From positions 62,001-126,000 of the forward strand of contig NZ_KB891812.1 in NCBI RefSeq assembly GCF_000373565.1: 64,000 nucleotides of DNA. Direction: 5' to 3'. Source of the DNA: Streptomyces sp. HmicA12 (GTDB lineage Bacteria > Actinomycetota > Actinomycetes > Streptomycetales > Streptomycetaceae). The position numbers and the translations under genes were made by a program. Shown here piece by piece: positions 8,077 through 16,538 of the stretch; within the stretch, counting starts at the first letter, position 1, and every line of letters begins with the position of its first letter. The notes under the pieces were generated by a model. The model was not told where the DNA came from and did not search any database. It saw nothing but the letters and a program-made list of their open reading frames with translations.

Positions 8077-8958
8077 TTGTTCACCCTGACCCAGCTGACG
8101 TGTTTCCTGGCCGTGGCGGAAGAACTGCACTTCACACGGGCTGCGGCGCGGCTGAGCATGACGCAGCCGCCGCTGAGCCGTCAGATCCAGTTGCTCGAGC
8201 ACGAGTTGGGGGTCCGCCTCCTGGACCGCACCAACCGGACGGTGCGTCTCACTCCGGCCGGCCGGTCATTTCTGGGAGAAGCGCGCCGCATCGTGCGCCA
8301 GGCCGAACACGCCGCCCTCTCCGTGCGGCAGGTGTCCACGGGAGAGTCCGGGTCGATCGCCATCGGTTTCACCGCGGCCAGCGCCTACTCCGCGCTCGGC
8401 GCCCTGCTGGCCACTTCGCGCTCCGCGCTGCCGGGGGTGGAGATACTGCTGCACGAACTGGTCAGCCGCGATCAGATGGAGGCGCTCGGGGAGGGCTCAC
8501 TCGACCTCGGCCTCATCAGACCGACCGCCATCGGCGCCGACCTGACCTCGCGCACCGCCGTCCGCGAGGGCCTGGTCGCGGCTCTTCCCGCCGATCACCC
8601 ACTGGCGACCGGCGGCGACGGTCCCCTCGAACTGGCCGCCTTCCAGGGCCAGGAGTTCCTCATGTACTCCTCCGTGGAAGCCCGCTACTTCCATGAGCTG
8701 TTGCTGACCACGTTCCACTCGGCGGGCGTGCGCCCCGTCTTCGTCCAGTACCTCAGCCAGGTCCACAGCATCCTCGCCCTGGTCAACTACGGCTGGGGAG
8801 TGGCGCTCGTCCCGGAGGCCGCGGCGAGCATGCGCTACGCCGGAATCGTCTACCGCCCGCTGCACCTGCCGGACGATCCCCACCCGGTCGAGCTGGACTT
8901 CGTATGGCGCAAAGACAACGACAACCCCGCACTGACCGCGCTGCTCGAACTCCTGTGA
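8077..8958 (+). CDS. LysR-family regulator of aldarate catabolism
   Basis: This 293-residue protein has the normal LysR length. The N-terminal winged helix (residues 1-60) reads LTCFLAVAEELHFTRAAARLSMTQPPLSRQI and then LGVRLLDRTNR. The rest is a periplasmic-binding-like inducer domain. The start is TTG 8077: a stop codon stands just upstream in frame (8074-8076) and AAGGAG lies at 8064-8069. It sits between the dehydratase/kdgD operon (divergent) and the transporter gene (same strand), which points to control of both, with an aldarate or breakdown product as inducer. Confidence 0.9.
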   Translation: MFTLTQLTCFLAVAEELHFTRAAARLSMTQPPLSRQIQLLEHELGVRLLDRTNRTVRLTPAGRSFLGEARRIVRQAEHAALSVRQVSTGESGSIAIGFTAASAYSALGALLATSRSALPGVEILLHELVSRDQMEALGEGSLDLGLIRPTAIGADLTSRTAVREGLVAALPADHPLATGGDGPLELAAFQGQEFLMYSSVEARYFHELLLTTFHSAGVRPVFVQYLSQVHSILALVNYGWGVALVPEAAASMRYAGIVYRPLHLPDDPHPVELDFVWRKDNDNPALTALLELL

Positions 8959-9073
8959 ATCCAGGCCTGATAGGCCACGGACACGGCCGCGACATGGTGG
9001 TGACATCGCGGCGACACCCCGTCGTGACACCCGCACCACGAAGGACTGATACAAGCTCGCTATCGCAAGCTAC

Positions 9074-9097
9074 AAAATTCGACATAGACGTGAATCA
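9074..9097 (+). promoter_or_regulatory. putative LysR box before the transporter
   Basis: This 24-bp motif begins AAAATTC and ends GACGTGAATCA. It is the counterpart of the motif at 8002-8025 and lies 94 bp before the transporter ATG. Just upstream is a small dyad, AGCTCGCTATCGCAAGCT (starting at 9054). Confidence 0.5.
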
Positions 9098-9191
9098 CCA
9101 GGGTCCCTACGGTCAACTCAGCCACCGGTTCTGTGGCTCGGACCACATGCGGCAGCGCCGCCGTTCCCCCTAGGTCTAGGAGACCCCGACC

Positions 9192-10589
9192 ATGCCCGCT
9201 CTCCACCGGCAGGACGAACCGACGACCGCCGCCTCTGCGGACACCTCCGGCAAAGCAGGGCGAATCAGGTACCTGATTCTGGCCATGCTCTTCGTCGTCA
9301 CCACGATCAACTACGCGGACCGCTCCACACTCTCGATCGCGGGCGACTCGATGCAGGCCGACCTGCACATCAGCTCGGGCGAACTCGGCGTGCTGTTCTC
9401 CGCGTTCTCCTGGTCCTACCTCGTCGCCCAGATACCCGGCGGCTGGCTGCTGGACCGCTTCGGCTCGAAGAAGGTCTACGGGCTGGCGATCTTCCTGTGG
9501 TCCGTGTTCACCATGCTGCAGGGAGCGATCGGCTTCTTCGCGGGCGCAGCGGTGGTCCTGCTGTTCATTCTCCGCTTCGCCGTCGGCTTCGCGGAAGCGC
9601 CTTCCTTCCCGGGCAACTCGCGCCTGGTCGCCGCCTGGTTTCCCACCCGGGAGCGCGGATTCGCCTCGGCGCTGTTCAACTCCGCGCAGTACTTCGCCAC
9701 CGTGGCGTTCGCTCCCCTGATGGGCTGGCTGGTCACCGCCATGGGCTGGGAGCACGTCTTCACCGTCATCGGCGGCGTCGGCGTGATCCTCGCCCTCATC
9801 TGGTTCAAGGTCATCCACGCTCCCCGCAGCCACCCGCGCGTGCAGCGGGCCGAACTCGACCACATCGCCGCCGGCGGCGCCCTCATCGACATGGACGCGC
9901 CCACGGCCGATCAGGAGATGCAGGCCAAGCAGGCCACCTCCGGCAAGCAGAACCTGCACCACATGAAGGCGCTGCTGAAGAACCGCATCACCCTGGGTGT
10001 CTTCATCGGCCAGTACTTCATCAACACCATCACGTGGTTCTTCCTGACCTGGTTCCCGGTCTACCTGGTGCAGGAGCGGGACATGAGCATCCTCGAGGCA
10101 GGATTCGTCTCCTCACTGCCCGCTCTGTGCGGCTTCATCGGAGGCGTCCTGGGCGGCTGGCTCTCCGACCGACTGGCCCGCAGCGGCATCAGCCTCACCG
10201 CGGCCCGCAAAATCCCCATCGTCACGGGACTTCTGCTGTCCACCAGCATCATCATCTGCAACTACGTGAACGCCTCCTGGCTGGTGGTCACGATCATGTC
10301 GCTCGCCTTCTTCGGCAAGGGCATGGGCGCGCTCGGCTGGGCCGTCATGTCGGACGTCGCCCCCAAGCAGATCGCCGGTCTGGCCGGGGGCCTGTTCAAC
10401 ACCTTCGGCGCCGTCGCAGGGATCGTCACCCCGCTCGTCATCGGCTACATCCTCGACGCCACCGGCTCCTTCGACCTCGCCCTCGCCTTCGTCAGCGCCT
10501 GCGCCGCCATGGCCGTGGCCTGTTATCTCGTCATCGTCCGCGAGATCAAGCGCATCGAACTGCCCGACCTGGACCACGCCACCGCATAG
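9192..10589 (+). CDS. gudP: MFS transporter of the glucarate/galactarate (GudP/GarP) type
   Basis: This 465-residue protein has twelve predicted membrane segments, belonging to the anion:cation symporter family. TTINYADRSTLSIAG at the first helix, SWSYLVAQIPGGWLLDRFGSKK in loop 2-3, and ITWFFLTWFPVYLVQERDMS in helix 7 are typical of GudP/GarP-like aldarate carriers. A cytosolic loop separates the two six-helix halves near residue 230. ATG 9192 follows TAGGAG. A terminator hairpin lies directly downstream. It would bring galactarate or glucarate into the cell for the two enzymes at 5.6-7.9 kb. Confidence 0.9.
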   Translation: MPALHRQDEPTTAASADTSGKAGRIRYLILAMLFVVTTINYADRSTLSIAGDSMQADLHISSGELGVLFSAFSWSYLVAQIPGGWLLDRFGSKKVYGLAIFLWSVFTMLQGAIGFFAGAAVVLLFILRFAVGFAEAPSFPGNSRLVAAWFPTRERGFASALFNSAQYFATVAFAPLMGWLVTAMGWEHVFTVIGGVGVILALIWFKVIHAPRSHPRVQRAELDHIAAGGALIDMDAPTADQEMQAKQATSGKQNLHHMKALLKNRITLGVFIGQYFINTITWFFLTWFPVYLVQERDMSILEAGFVSSLPALCGFIGGVLGGWLSDRLARSGISLTAARKIPIVTGLLLSTSIIICNYVNASWLVVTIMSLAFFGKGMGALGWAVMSDVAPKQIAGLAGGLFNTFGAVAGIVTPLVIGYILDATGSFDLALAFVSACAAMAVACYLVIVREIKRIELPDLDHATA

Positions 10590-10623
10590 CGCCCACACCC
10601 GACCGACATCACCGTCCCTGCGC

Positions 10624-10658
10624 CGAACGCCTCCGAGCCCCTGCCTCGGGGGCGTTCG
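10624..10658 (+). terminator. terminator of the transporter gene
   Basis: CGAACGCC pairs with GGCGTTCG and CCGAG with CTCGG, leaving a short CCCCTGC loop. It lies 35 bp past the transporter stop. No T-run follows, as is usual in Streptomyces. Confidence 0.7.
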
Positions 10659-11329
10659 CCGTCACGGTGTCCCCTCACACCCTTCAGGACCTGAATCTGA
10701 AGCTGAAGGTGAAGCTGTACGGGCGGGACAGTCGTGCTCAGGAGGCGTCCAGATCCACGCCCGCGAGCTCGGGCATCGCCTAGCGGGCCAGCACGGAAAG
10801 GCTGTCCCGAAACCGCCGACGAGCCGAGATGTCTTCGGTGTGGCTGACGTGGCGTATGCCCCCTTGACTGCTCGACGCGCCGACAAGGGTGGGCCGGAAC
10901 GTCGGACAAGCAGGCTGAGCGGAGGAGGATGCGGGCGTGCTCCATCGCGTCGCCGAGGCGACCGGAATGCAGGTCTTGGCGAGAGCGGCAGGCGTCAGCA
11001 TGTCGGCCTTGGGTGGTCGGGCTCGCCGAGGTGGGAATCGGGCTTTAGGCGTTCACCGGTCCAGGGAGCGGGGGCTCCGTCCTCGTCCAGACGGCGCTCG
11101 CGGTGGGATTCAATGCGGGCGGCCTGTTGCTCGGCCTCGGGCACATCGAGTTGCCCGGGCGTCAGAAGGGACGCTTCGCGCCGACGGACGCAGCGGCGGG
11201 GTCCTCCGACCGAGGCTCGCCGAGTTCCGCCAGCGCTCCACCGAAGCGACCGCCGACTCCGGCGAGCCCGGCGAAGTCGAAGTGGTCTTCCTGCTCGTCG
11301 GGCCCTGACCTACGCATACCGGCCCGCAC
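10659..11329. other. 670-bp region holding probable gene remnants
   Basis: No intact gene is supported. Two short stretches look once-coding. On the minus strand, about 11000-11170, a frame reads LLTPGQLDVPEAEQQAARI and goes on as charged, helical text ending DHPRPTC. On the plus strand, about 11205-11308, a frame ends LAEFRQRSTEATADS...EVEVVFLLVGP. Neither has a start with a ribosome binding site and neither family is recognised. They suggest deletion and decay rather than regulation. Confidence 0.35.
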
Positions 11330-11641
11330 TCAGTCGAGCTGCATGCACGTCGCCTTTTCCAGGAAGTCGCCGCGCACCCAGCCCTTCGCATTGATGGACA
11401 GGCCGGACTTGGGGTCGTCCATCGGCGTGACCTTCCGCCACTGCCCCTTCTTGCCCAGCACAGCCACATGATCGTCCTTGCGCAGCAGCCCGTACGAGGC
11501 GTACCCCGTCCCCGGACCGCTCCGCAGATTCACCGTGTCCGTCACGTAGTACCCGCAGTCCGCGGACGCCGGAGCCGCACCAAAGAGCGCTCCTCCGGCA
11601 AGGAGGACGCCGACAACACTCGCACTGATCATCTTTCGCAT
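11330..11641 (-). CDS. secreted SH3-like small protein
   Basis: This encodes 103 residues. A Sec signal peptide (MRKMISASVVGVLLAGGALFGAAPASA) is followed by a mature part of about 75 residues with TVNLRSGPGTGYASYGLLRK, the classic bacterial SH3 (SH3b) opening, and a C-terminal GWVRGDFLE. Two cysteines could form a disulfide. Such single-domain secreted proteins bind cell wall or serve as small extracellular factors. The start region GTTGAGCGGATCATGCG is almost identical to that of the next secreted gene upstream (12145), suggesting related regulation or a local duplication of the 5' region. Confidence 0.82.
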   Translation of the reverse strand: MRKMISASVVGVLLAGGALFGAAPASADCGYYVTDTVNLRSGPGTGYASYGLLRKDDHVAVLGKKGQWRKVTPMDDPKSGLSINAKGWVRGDFLEKATCMQLD

Positions 11642-11682
11642 GATCCGCTCAACCCGGCGCCCGCAGGACCGGATACGACAAC

Positions 11683-11718
11683 GGCCGCCAGATCACCCCA
11701 TCGGGTCACCGGCGGCCA
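11683..11718 (-). terminator. terminator of the 11768-12145 gene
   Basis: GGCCGCC and GGCGGCC form the outer stem; GATCACCC and GGGTCACC extend it around a short loop. It lies between the two secreted-protein genes on the minus strand. Confidence 0.55.
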
Positions 11719-11767
11719 TCGCCCCGCTGGACACTCAACACAACTGCGTCAACGCCCGGTCAGCGGG

Positions 11768-12145
11768 CTACTTCCAGATGTCAGCGCACGGCTTGGCGCG
11801 CTTCTTGTTCGACTCGACACACAGCAGCGACCCGTGTCGGTAGTCCGTGTGAGGCGACCAAGTCACCGAGTGCATACCGCCATGACGCTTCGCCAGCCGC
11901 CAGCCGGAGAGGTTCTCTCGCGTCTCGCTGTGCGCGTGGATCACGTACGCGCGGAACCGCTCGCCCTTGACCGGGCCCTTCGCCCACGCCCGCACCGATT
12001 TGACGTGCGTACTCTCTCCCCACACATCGATATGCACACCGCCATACCCACCGTGCGTCTCCGCCGGCACCGTCGCCGACGACGACGGAGTCACCACCAT
12101 CACCGCAGCGGCCGCCGCCAGGGCGGACTTGATCACCATTCGCAT
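11768..12145 (-). CDS. small secreted protein, unknown family
   Basis: This encodes 125 residues. An N-terminal signal (MRMVIKSALAAAAAVMVVTPSSSATVPA) is followed by a mature domain rich in His, Trp and Tyr (HGGYGGVHIDVWGES, WSPHTDYRHGS) with two late Cys. I do not recognise the family; similar short secreted proteins are common in Streptomyces. ATG 12145 is chosen over an upstream ATG because the signal peptide begins there and because the GCGGATC-ATGCG start context matches the gene at 11641. Confidence 0.68.
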   Translation of the reverse strand: MRMVIKSALAAAAAVMVVTPSSSATVPAETHGGYGGVHIDVWGESTHVKSVRAWAKGPVKGERFRAYVIHAHSETRENLSGWRLAKRHGGMHSVTWSPHTDYRHGSLLCVESNKKRAKPCADIWK

Positions 12146-12189
12146 GATCCGCTCAACACCCCGACCTACAGCCCAGGTCACGCGGCCCG

Positions 12190-12546
12190 ACCACGGATCA
12201 CCCGGACGGCACCCGGAACCTCACCGACGGTGCCGCCGAGCAACGACTTCTCATCTCGAACGGCCCGGCGATCGAACTGAAGGAGATCGGCGCCATGATC
12301 AGGGCCCGGCTCGCCGCCGATGCGAGCGACGTACCCACCCGCCGGGCACTGCCGAACATCACCGTGCGCGCCGCAGCGAAGTTCGACCCCCAGCTGCGGG
12401 CCATCGTCCCCGACCTCGGTTGCTCGAAGAAGACCTCGAACGAGAAGGCGCGCCGCATCCTTCAGTGGACGCCACGCGATCCGGAGGAAGCCGTCATCGC
12501 CGCTGCCGAGAGCCTGGTGAAGAAGGGCCTCAGCACCGAGAAGTGA
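12190..12546 (+). pseudogene. C-terminal fragment of an NAD-dependent epimerase/reductase
   Basis: The open frame encodes only the last third of an extended-SDR reductase (dihydroflavonol-reductase-like). It runs from LLISNGPAIELKEIGAMI through DVPTRRALPNITVRAA to RRILQWTPRDPEEAVIAAAESL. The Rossmann GxxGxxG part and the YxxxK active site are missing, and no plausible upstream frame continues them. It is therefore a 5'-truncated remnant. A related C-terminal remnant occurs on the other strand at 19134-19566. Confidence 0.7.
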
Positions 12547-12577
12547 CTCGCCTCCTCACGCACCCCTGCATCAGAAC

Positions 12578-12633
12578 CTGGTCCTCCACCGGGCCCACAG
12601 ACCGGTCGGCCGCTCCGCCCGGTGGAGGACCAG
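12578..12633. terminator. bidirectional terminator, 17-bp perfect stem
   Basis: CTGGTCCTCCACCGGGC (12578-12594) and GCCCGGTGGAGGACCAG (12617-12633) are exact complements around a 22-bp loop. It lies 13 bp from the stop of the minus-strand glycosidase. Confidence 0.75.
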
Positions 12634-12646
12634 GGGGCGCTGCCCG

Positions 12647-14623
12647 TCATGTCCCGTACACGCGGAACTCGGAGACCTGGCCGGCCGGCCAGCCGGAGTT
12701 TGCCGTGAAGAGCAGTCGCACGTGGCGCGCGGTCCTACCGGTGGGCAGCGACAGGGTGGCCGTGTTGCCGGTGGCAGGATCGAAGGTGCAGGCCGTGGCG
12801 CCGCGCAGGGAGCTGAACGTGGTGCCGTCGGTGCTGCCCTGGACAGCGACGGTCTGGGTACGGGTGGCCCAGGCGGTGGCCGGGGGCAGGGTGAGGACGA
12901 CGCGGGAGACGGCGGTGGCGGTGCCCAGGTCGACCTGGAGCCATTGCGGGAAGGCGCTGTTGGCGCTCTCCCAGTACGTGTTCGCGTTGCCGTCCACGGT
13001 GTTCTGCGAGCCGTAGCTCTGGGTGTGGCTGCTCTCGGTGGTCGGCCGGTTCAGGGCCAGGTTGCCGTTGGTGGGGCCGCCGGTGGTGGTCGCGGTGACG
13101 CGGTTGGACGGTTCGGAGGCGGTGCCCGCCGCGTCGAGTGCCTGCGCGTCGAACGTGCAGGGTGTCGACGGGGCGAGCCCGGTCACGGTGAACGTGGTGG
13201 CGTTGGCGGCAGTGGTGACGACCGGAGTGACGGTGCTGCCGGTGATTCTCCGGATGCGGTAGCCCGTCACGCCGACGTTGTCCGTGGCCGCGGTCCAGGA
13301 CAGCGTCACGGTGGTGTCGGTCACGGCGGTGACCCGCAGGTTTCCGGGGGCGGTCGGCGGAACGGTGTCGCCGTTGCCCATCACCGGCCGGGTCGGCCGG
13401 ACGGCGGTGACGGCGATCTGGCCCTTGAACATCCGGCCGCCGTCGCCGGTCAGGCGCAGATAGTAGTCGGACGAGCAGGCTGTCCCGTCCTCGTCGAGGG
13501 CGAGGAAGCCCGACCCGGTCGGCACCCAGGCCTGGGACTCGGCGGTCTTGGCGATCTGGTTGCCTTCGTTGTACTCGTCGAACATCGAGATGTAGGCACT
13601 GGGCACTCCGGCCCGGGCCATGTTGTAGAACTGCCGCCACATGAAGTCGCCGTGGGCGCGCTGTCGGTCGCCCACTCCCCCGGGCAGGACGCACGGCTGG
13701 TAGTCGATGCCGTGCGCGGTGCACTCGGCGAGGTCGGGCACGGTCGCGACGTTGTAGAAGTTGTCGGCGTCCCCTACGTTGCCGATCCGGCCGACCATCC
13801 ACGGGGAGAGCATGTCGAAAGCGTGGTAGACGGCGGAGAAGCCCGGCCGGGAGTCCCGGTCGCCGGTACGCCACCAGGTCGGCACGCCTCCGATCACGTA
13901 ACAGCCTTGCGCCTTGAACCAGTTGACGACGTCCAGGCAGGCGTCCGGGGTGAACGGCCGCTGGTTGTCGTCGAATCCGAAGCCCCAGACGCACACCACC
14001 GGCTTGCCGTTCTGCCGTGCGTAGGCGGGGGACATGGTGTGGGCGCGCATCTTGTCGGTCCAGTCCGCCTTGATGTCCGTCCTCATGGACGTCCAGTCCG
14101 AGACGTCGTACATCACGTAGAACTTGACGCCCGCCGATTCGGCCGCCTGGCGCACCTTGCCGGCCATGGCGTCGCGGGTCGGTCCCTCGCCGCCGGTGGG
14201 GTTGAAGCGCTGGAGTGCGGCGGTGTCGATGCCGTACTGCTTCATCCAGCGGAAGTGGACGTCGACGGTCGACTGGTCGTAGGAGGAGAACAGCGTGGCG
14301 GGTAGCCCGTTGCCGAGGTCGGCGAACCCGGTGCGGTAGCCGGTCGGGTAGTCGCGGACGTCGGGCCAGGCCACGATGGCCTTGTTGGACGGGGACGGTG
14401 TCTGGCCCCAGTTCTGGGCCCAGTGCCACCAGCCGTCGATCGGGGCGCCGTCCCCGGCGCACGCGAACCAGCCCTGATATCCCACGGTCACCTTGCCGAC
14501 CACGTCGCCGGGCGGGCTCGCCGCGGCGGCTGCGCCCGCGAACAGGGTCTGGCCGAGTCCGACCGCTCCGGCGACCCCTGCCGTGGTCGCGGCCTGCAGG
14601 AGTGCGCGACGCGTGACAGCCAT
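12647..14623 (-). CDS. secreted GH71/99-like glycosidase with FN3 and CBM32 modules
   Basis: This encodes 658 residues. The signal has a twin-arginine motif (VTRRALLQAATTAGVAGAVG), so Tat export is likely. The catalytic part, about 45-410, begins KVTVGYQGWFACAGDG and includes WMKQYGIDTAALQRF, KFYVMYDVSDW and ISMFDEYNEGNQI. These are typical of the glycoside hydrolase 71/99-like proteins annotated as xylosidase/arabinosidase. Next comes a fibronectin type III domain (about 430-515, PPTAPGNLRVTAVTDTTVTLSW), then a discoidin/CBM32 domain (about 525-658). ATG 14623 follows GGAGGAG. The substrate is unproven; a plant or fungal polysaccharide is likely. Confidence 0.88.
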   Translation of the reverse strand: MAVTRRALLQAATTAGVAGAVGLGQTLFAGAAAAASPPGDVVGKVTVGYQGWFACAGDGAPIDGWWHWAQNWGQTPSPSNKAIVAWPDVRDYPTGYRTGFADLGNGLPATLFSSYDQSTVDVHFRWMKQYGIDTAALQRFNPTGGEGPTRDAMAGKVRQAAESAGVKFYVMYDVSDWTSMRTDIKADWTDKMRAHTMSPAYARQNGKPVVCVWGFGFDDNQRPFTPDACLDVVNWFKAQGCYVIGGVPTWWRTGDRDSRPGFSAVYHAFDMLSPWMVGRIGNVGDADNFYNVATVPDLAECTAHGIDYQPCVLPGGVGDRQRAHGDFMWRQFYNMARAGVPSAYISMFDEYNEGNQIAKTAESQAWVPTGSGFLALDEDGTACSSDYYLRLTGDGGRMFKGQIAVTAVRPTRPVMGNGDTVPPTAPGNLRVTAVTDTTVTLSWTAATDNVGVTGYRIRRITGSTVTPVVTTAANATTFTVTGLAPSTPCTFDAQALDAAGTASEPSNRVTATTTGGPTNGNLALNRPTTESSHTQSYGSQNTVDGNANTYWESANSAFPQWLQVDLGTATAVSRVVLTLPPATAWATRTQTVAVQGSTDGTTFSSLRGATACTFDPATGNTATLSLPTGRTARHVRLLFTANSGWPAGQVSEFRVYGT

Positions 14624-14821
14624 CTGGATCTCCTCCGGTTGATCGCCAACTCCACTGCCGGGAAAGGGTGTTGACCCAGGCATGGGTAGCGGCGGGGTGG
14701 ATGCGAGGAGAGCGTATTGATGTGGACATGCGGGCGCAAGAGAGAGGCATCATCCCGCAAAAAGGAGAGAAGACTGGCGCAATAGTTCGCTATGTCTCGG
14801 CGCTGGCGGCCGGGCCACGGC

Positions 14822-14901
14822 CGCACTCACTTCCCGCGGCTCGCACGAGAGGGGCGGGCGAGGCGGGTTCGGGTGCTCCTCGTGCGAGCGTGAATGAGTG
14901 C
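14822..14901. terminator. long imperfect hairpin downstream of the SDR gene
   Basis: The left arm (14822-14849) begins CGCACTCA and ends GCTCGCACGAG. The right arm (14876-14901) begins CTCGTGCGAGC and ends TGAGTGCG. The arms pair over most of their length around a G-rich loop. It is the main feature of the 371-bp gap 14624-14994 and probably ends transcription of the SDR gene; it could also isolate the glycosidase promoter. Confidence 0.6.
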
Positions 14902-14994
14902 GGCCTGCACGACAGCACCCCCACGCCATTGAGACCTGTGGCGCCTTCGATCGAGCGGCCGCGACACCTCGCCGTCACCGCTCGACAGACAGCC

Positions 14995-15681
14995 TCACGC
15001 TGCGCCCGGGGTCGCGGCCAGGCCCTGCTTGACCTGGCGGGTGATGTCGTCGGCGAGGATCTCCGGCAGTCCGGCGCCGATCCCTCGCAGAGCCAGTGCG
15101 GCGACCTCGGCGGGGTCGGACTTCTGGTCGGCCGGTACGTGGGCGGCCATATCGGTGTCCATGTAGCCGACGTGCAGGGCCGAGACCGTGATGCCGCGGG
15201 GCGCCAGTTCCTCTCGGGACGCGTCGGTCAGCGCCCAGGCGGCGGCCTTGGTCGCGGCATAGGAGCCGAGGGCAGCCGGGTGCGCCCACGACAACACGGA
15301 GAGGACGTTGAGCACGGCGCCGCCGCCGTTGGCCTCGATCACGGGGGCGAAGGCGCGGGTCAGCGCGAGGGGGCCGTAGAAGTTCGTTTCCATCTCGGCC
15401 CGCAGGGCGTCGAGGTCGCCGGTGAAGAGCGATGTTCCGGTGGACAGACCGGCGTTGTTGACCAGGAGGGTGGTGTCCGCCGCGATGCGTGCCGCCTGCC
15501 GCACGGACTCCGGGTCGGTGACGTCCAGGCGTACGGGAACGGCACCGGGGAGGTCCACCGACTCCTGGCGGCGGGCCGCCGCGTACACCTTCGCCCCCTG
15601 CGCGACGAGCTGGCTCGCGAGGTGCCTGCCGAGGCCTCGGTTGGCACCGGTGACCAGGGCGGTCGCGTTCTTGAGTTCCAC
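14995..15681 (-). CDS. classical SDR-family oxidoreductase
   Basis: This 228-residue protein has a cofactor motif TGANRGLG at residues 11-18 and DVTD for adenine binding. NNAG follows, then Ser in LSVLSW and the active pair SYAATKAA (Tyr-x3-Lys). Arg at AARR suggests NADP(H) preference. The substrate is unknown. The divergent TetR gene 124 bp away is the likely repressor, with a TGGAT/ATCCA palindrome between them, a common arrangement for reductases that meet toxic carbonyl compounds. Confidence 0.9.
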   Translation of the reverse strand: MELKNATALVTGANRGLGRHLASQLVAQGAKVYAAARRQESVDLPGAVPVRLDVTDPESVRQAARIAADTTLLVNNAGLSTGTSLFTGDLDALRAEMETNFYGPLALTRAFAPVIEANGGGAVLNVLSVLSWAHPAALGSYAATKAAAWALTDASREELAPRGITVSALHVGYMDTDMAAHVPADQKSDPAEVAALALRGIGAGLPEILADDITRQVKQGLAATPGAA

Positions 15682-15732
15682 GGGTCCTCCAAGGGTGCGG
15701 CGCGGGTACGGTCGACCGCGCTCAATAGATTA

Positions 15733-15745
15733 TGGATGTAATCCA
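15733..15745. promoter_or_regulatory. candidate TetR operator
   Basis: TGGAT-GTA-ATCCA is a perfect inverted repeat in the AT-rich gap between the SDR and TetR genes. A looser copy (TGGACTACGATAGATG) follows it within 10 bp. Confidence 0.45.
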
Positions 15746-15805
15746 ACCTCTGGACTACGATAGATGTCAAGCGTCATTCAAATCGAGAGCAGCGTGGAGG
15801 CGGGC

Positions 15806-16405
15806 ATGGGCCGGGTGTCGCAGGCGCAAGCGCGGGAGAACCGTCAGCGGGTCGTGGAGACCGCCTCGCGGCTGTTCCGGGAACAGGGCGTCGACGTGAG
15901 CGTCGCCGACCTGATGCAGGCGGCGGGGCTGACCCATGGCGGGTTCTACAAGCAGTTCGCCTCCAAGGAAGCCCTGGTAGACGAGGCCACCGCGCACGCT
16001 TTCGCCGAGCGCGCCCGGCAGTACGAGGAGGACGCCGCGCGTTACGCGGGCGCATCAGGGCCGGATGCGCCAGGCGCCGACGCACGGGCCGTTGCCCGTC
16101 GCGACCTGATCGACGCGTACCTGTCCCCCGAACACCGGGACAATCCGGCAGAAGGCTGCCCGATCGCCGGACTCGCCACCGACATGGCACGCACCCCGGC
16201 CGACCGCGACGCCCACCACACGTACGCGCGAGGGGCCGAGGCCTACGCCGGCCGGCTCGCCGACGAGGACGGAGACGACGACGGACTGACCCGGCTGAGC
16301 ACCATGGTGGGCGCGCTGGTGCTGGCCCGGGCGACGCGGGGCACACCACTGTCCGACGAGATCCTCAAGACCGTACGTACGAGCCTGACGCGCCCAGAGG
16401 TATGA
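15806..16405 (+). CDS. TetR-family repressor
   Basis: This encodes 199 residues. The N-terminal HTH reads NRQRVVETASRLFREQGVDVSVADLMQAAGLTHGGFYKQFASKEAL, the strongest part of the match, and the C-terminal ligand domain follows. The conserved ENPAEGCPIAGL-like stretch (DNPAEGCPIAGLATDMAR) places it with TetR proteins of the TetR_C_33 type. ATG 15806 has GGAGG five bases upstream; an earlier in-frame ATG at 15764 has none. It is divergent from the SDR gene it probably represses. Confidence 0.9.
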   Translation: MGRVSQAQARENRQRVVETASRLFREQGVDVSVADLMQAAGLTHGGFYKQFASKEALVDEATAHAFAERARQYEEDAARYAGASGPDAPGADARAVARRDLIDAYLSPEHRDNPAEGCPIAGLATDMARTPADRDAHHTYARGAEAYAGRLADEDGDDDGLTRLSTMVGALVLARATRGTPLSDEILKTVRTSLTRPEV

Positions 16406-16538
16406 CGTCGTCCGTGTCCAAGGGGACTCCCGACGACGCCCGATCAGCGGGCGCGGGCCGTCGTCACGACTGCAGGACGCGTGGTACCTGCCCTGGCGCG
16501 GCCGCGTCGGCACGGCCCTGGGGTTTCCCCCTGAGCGA

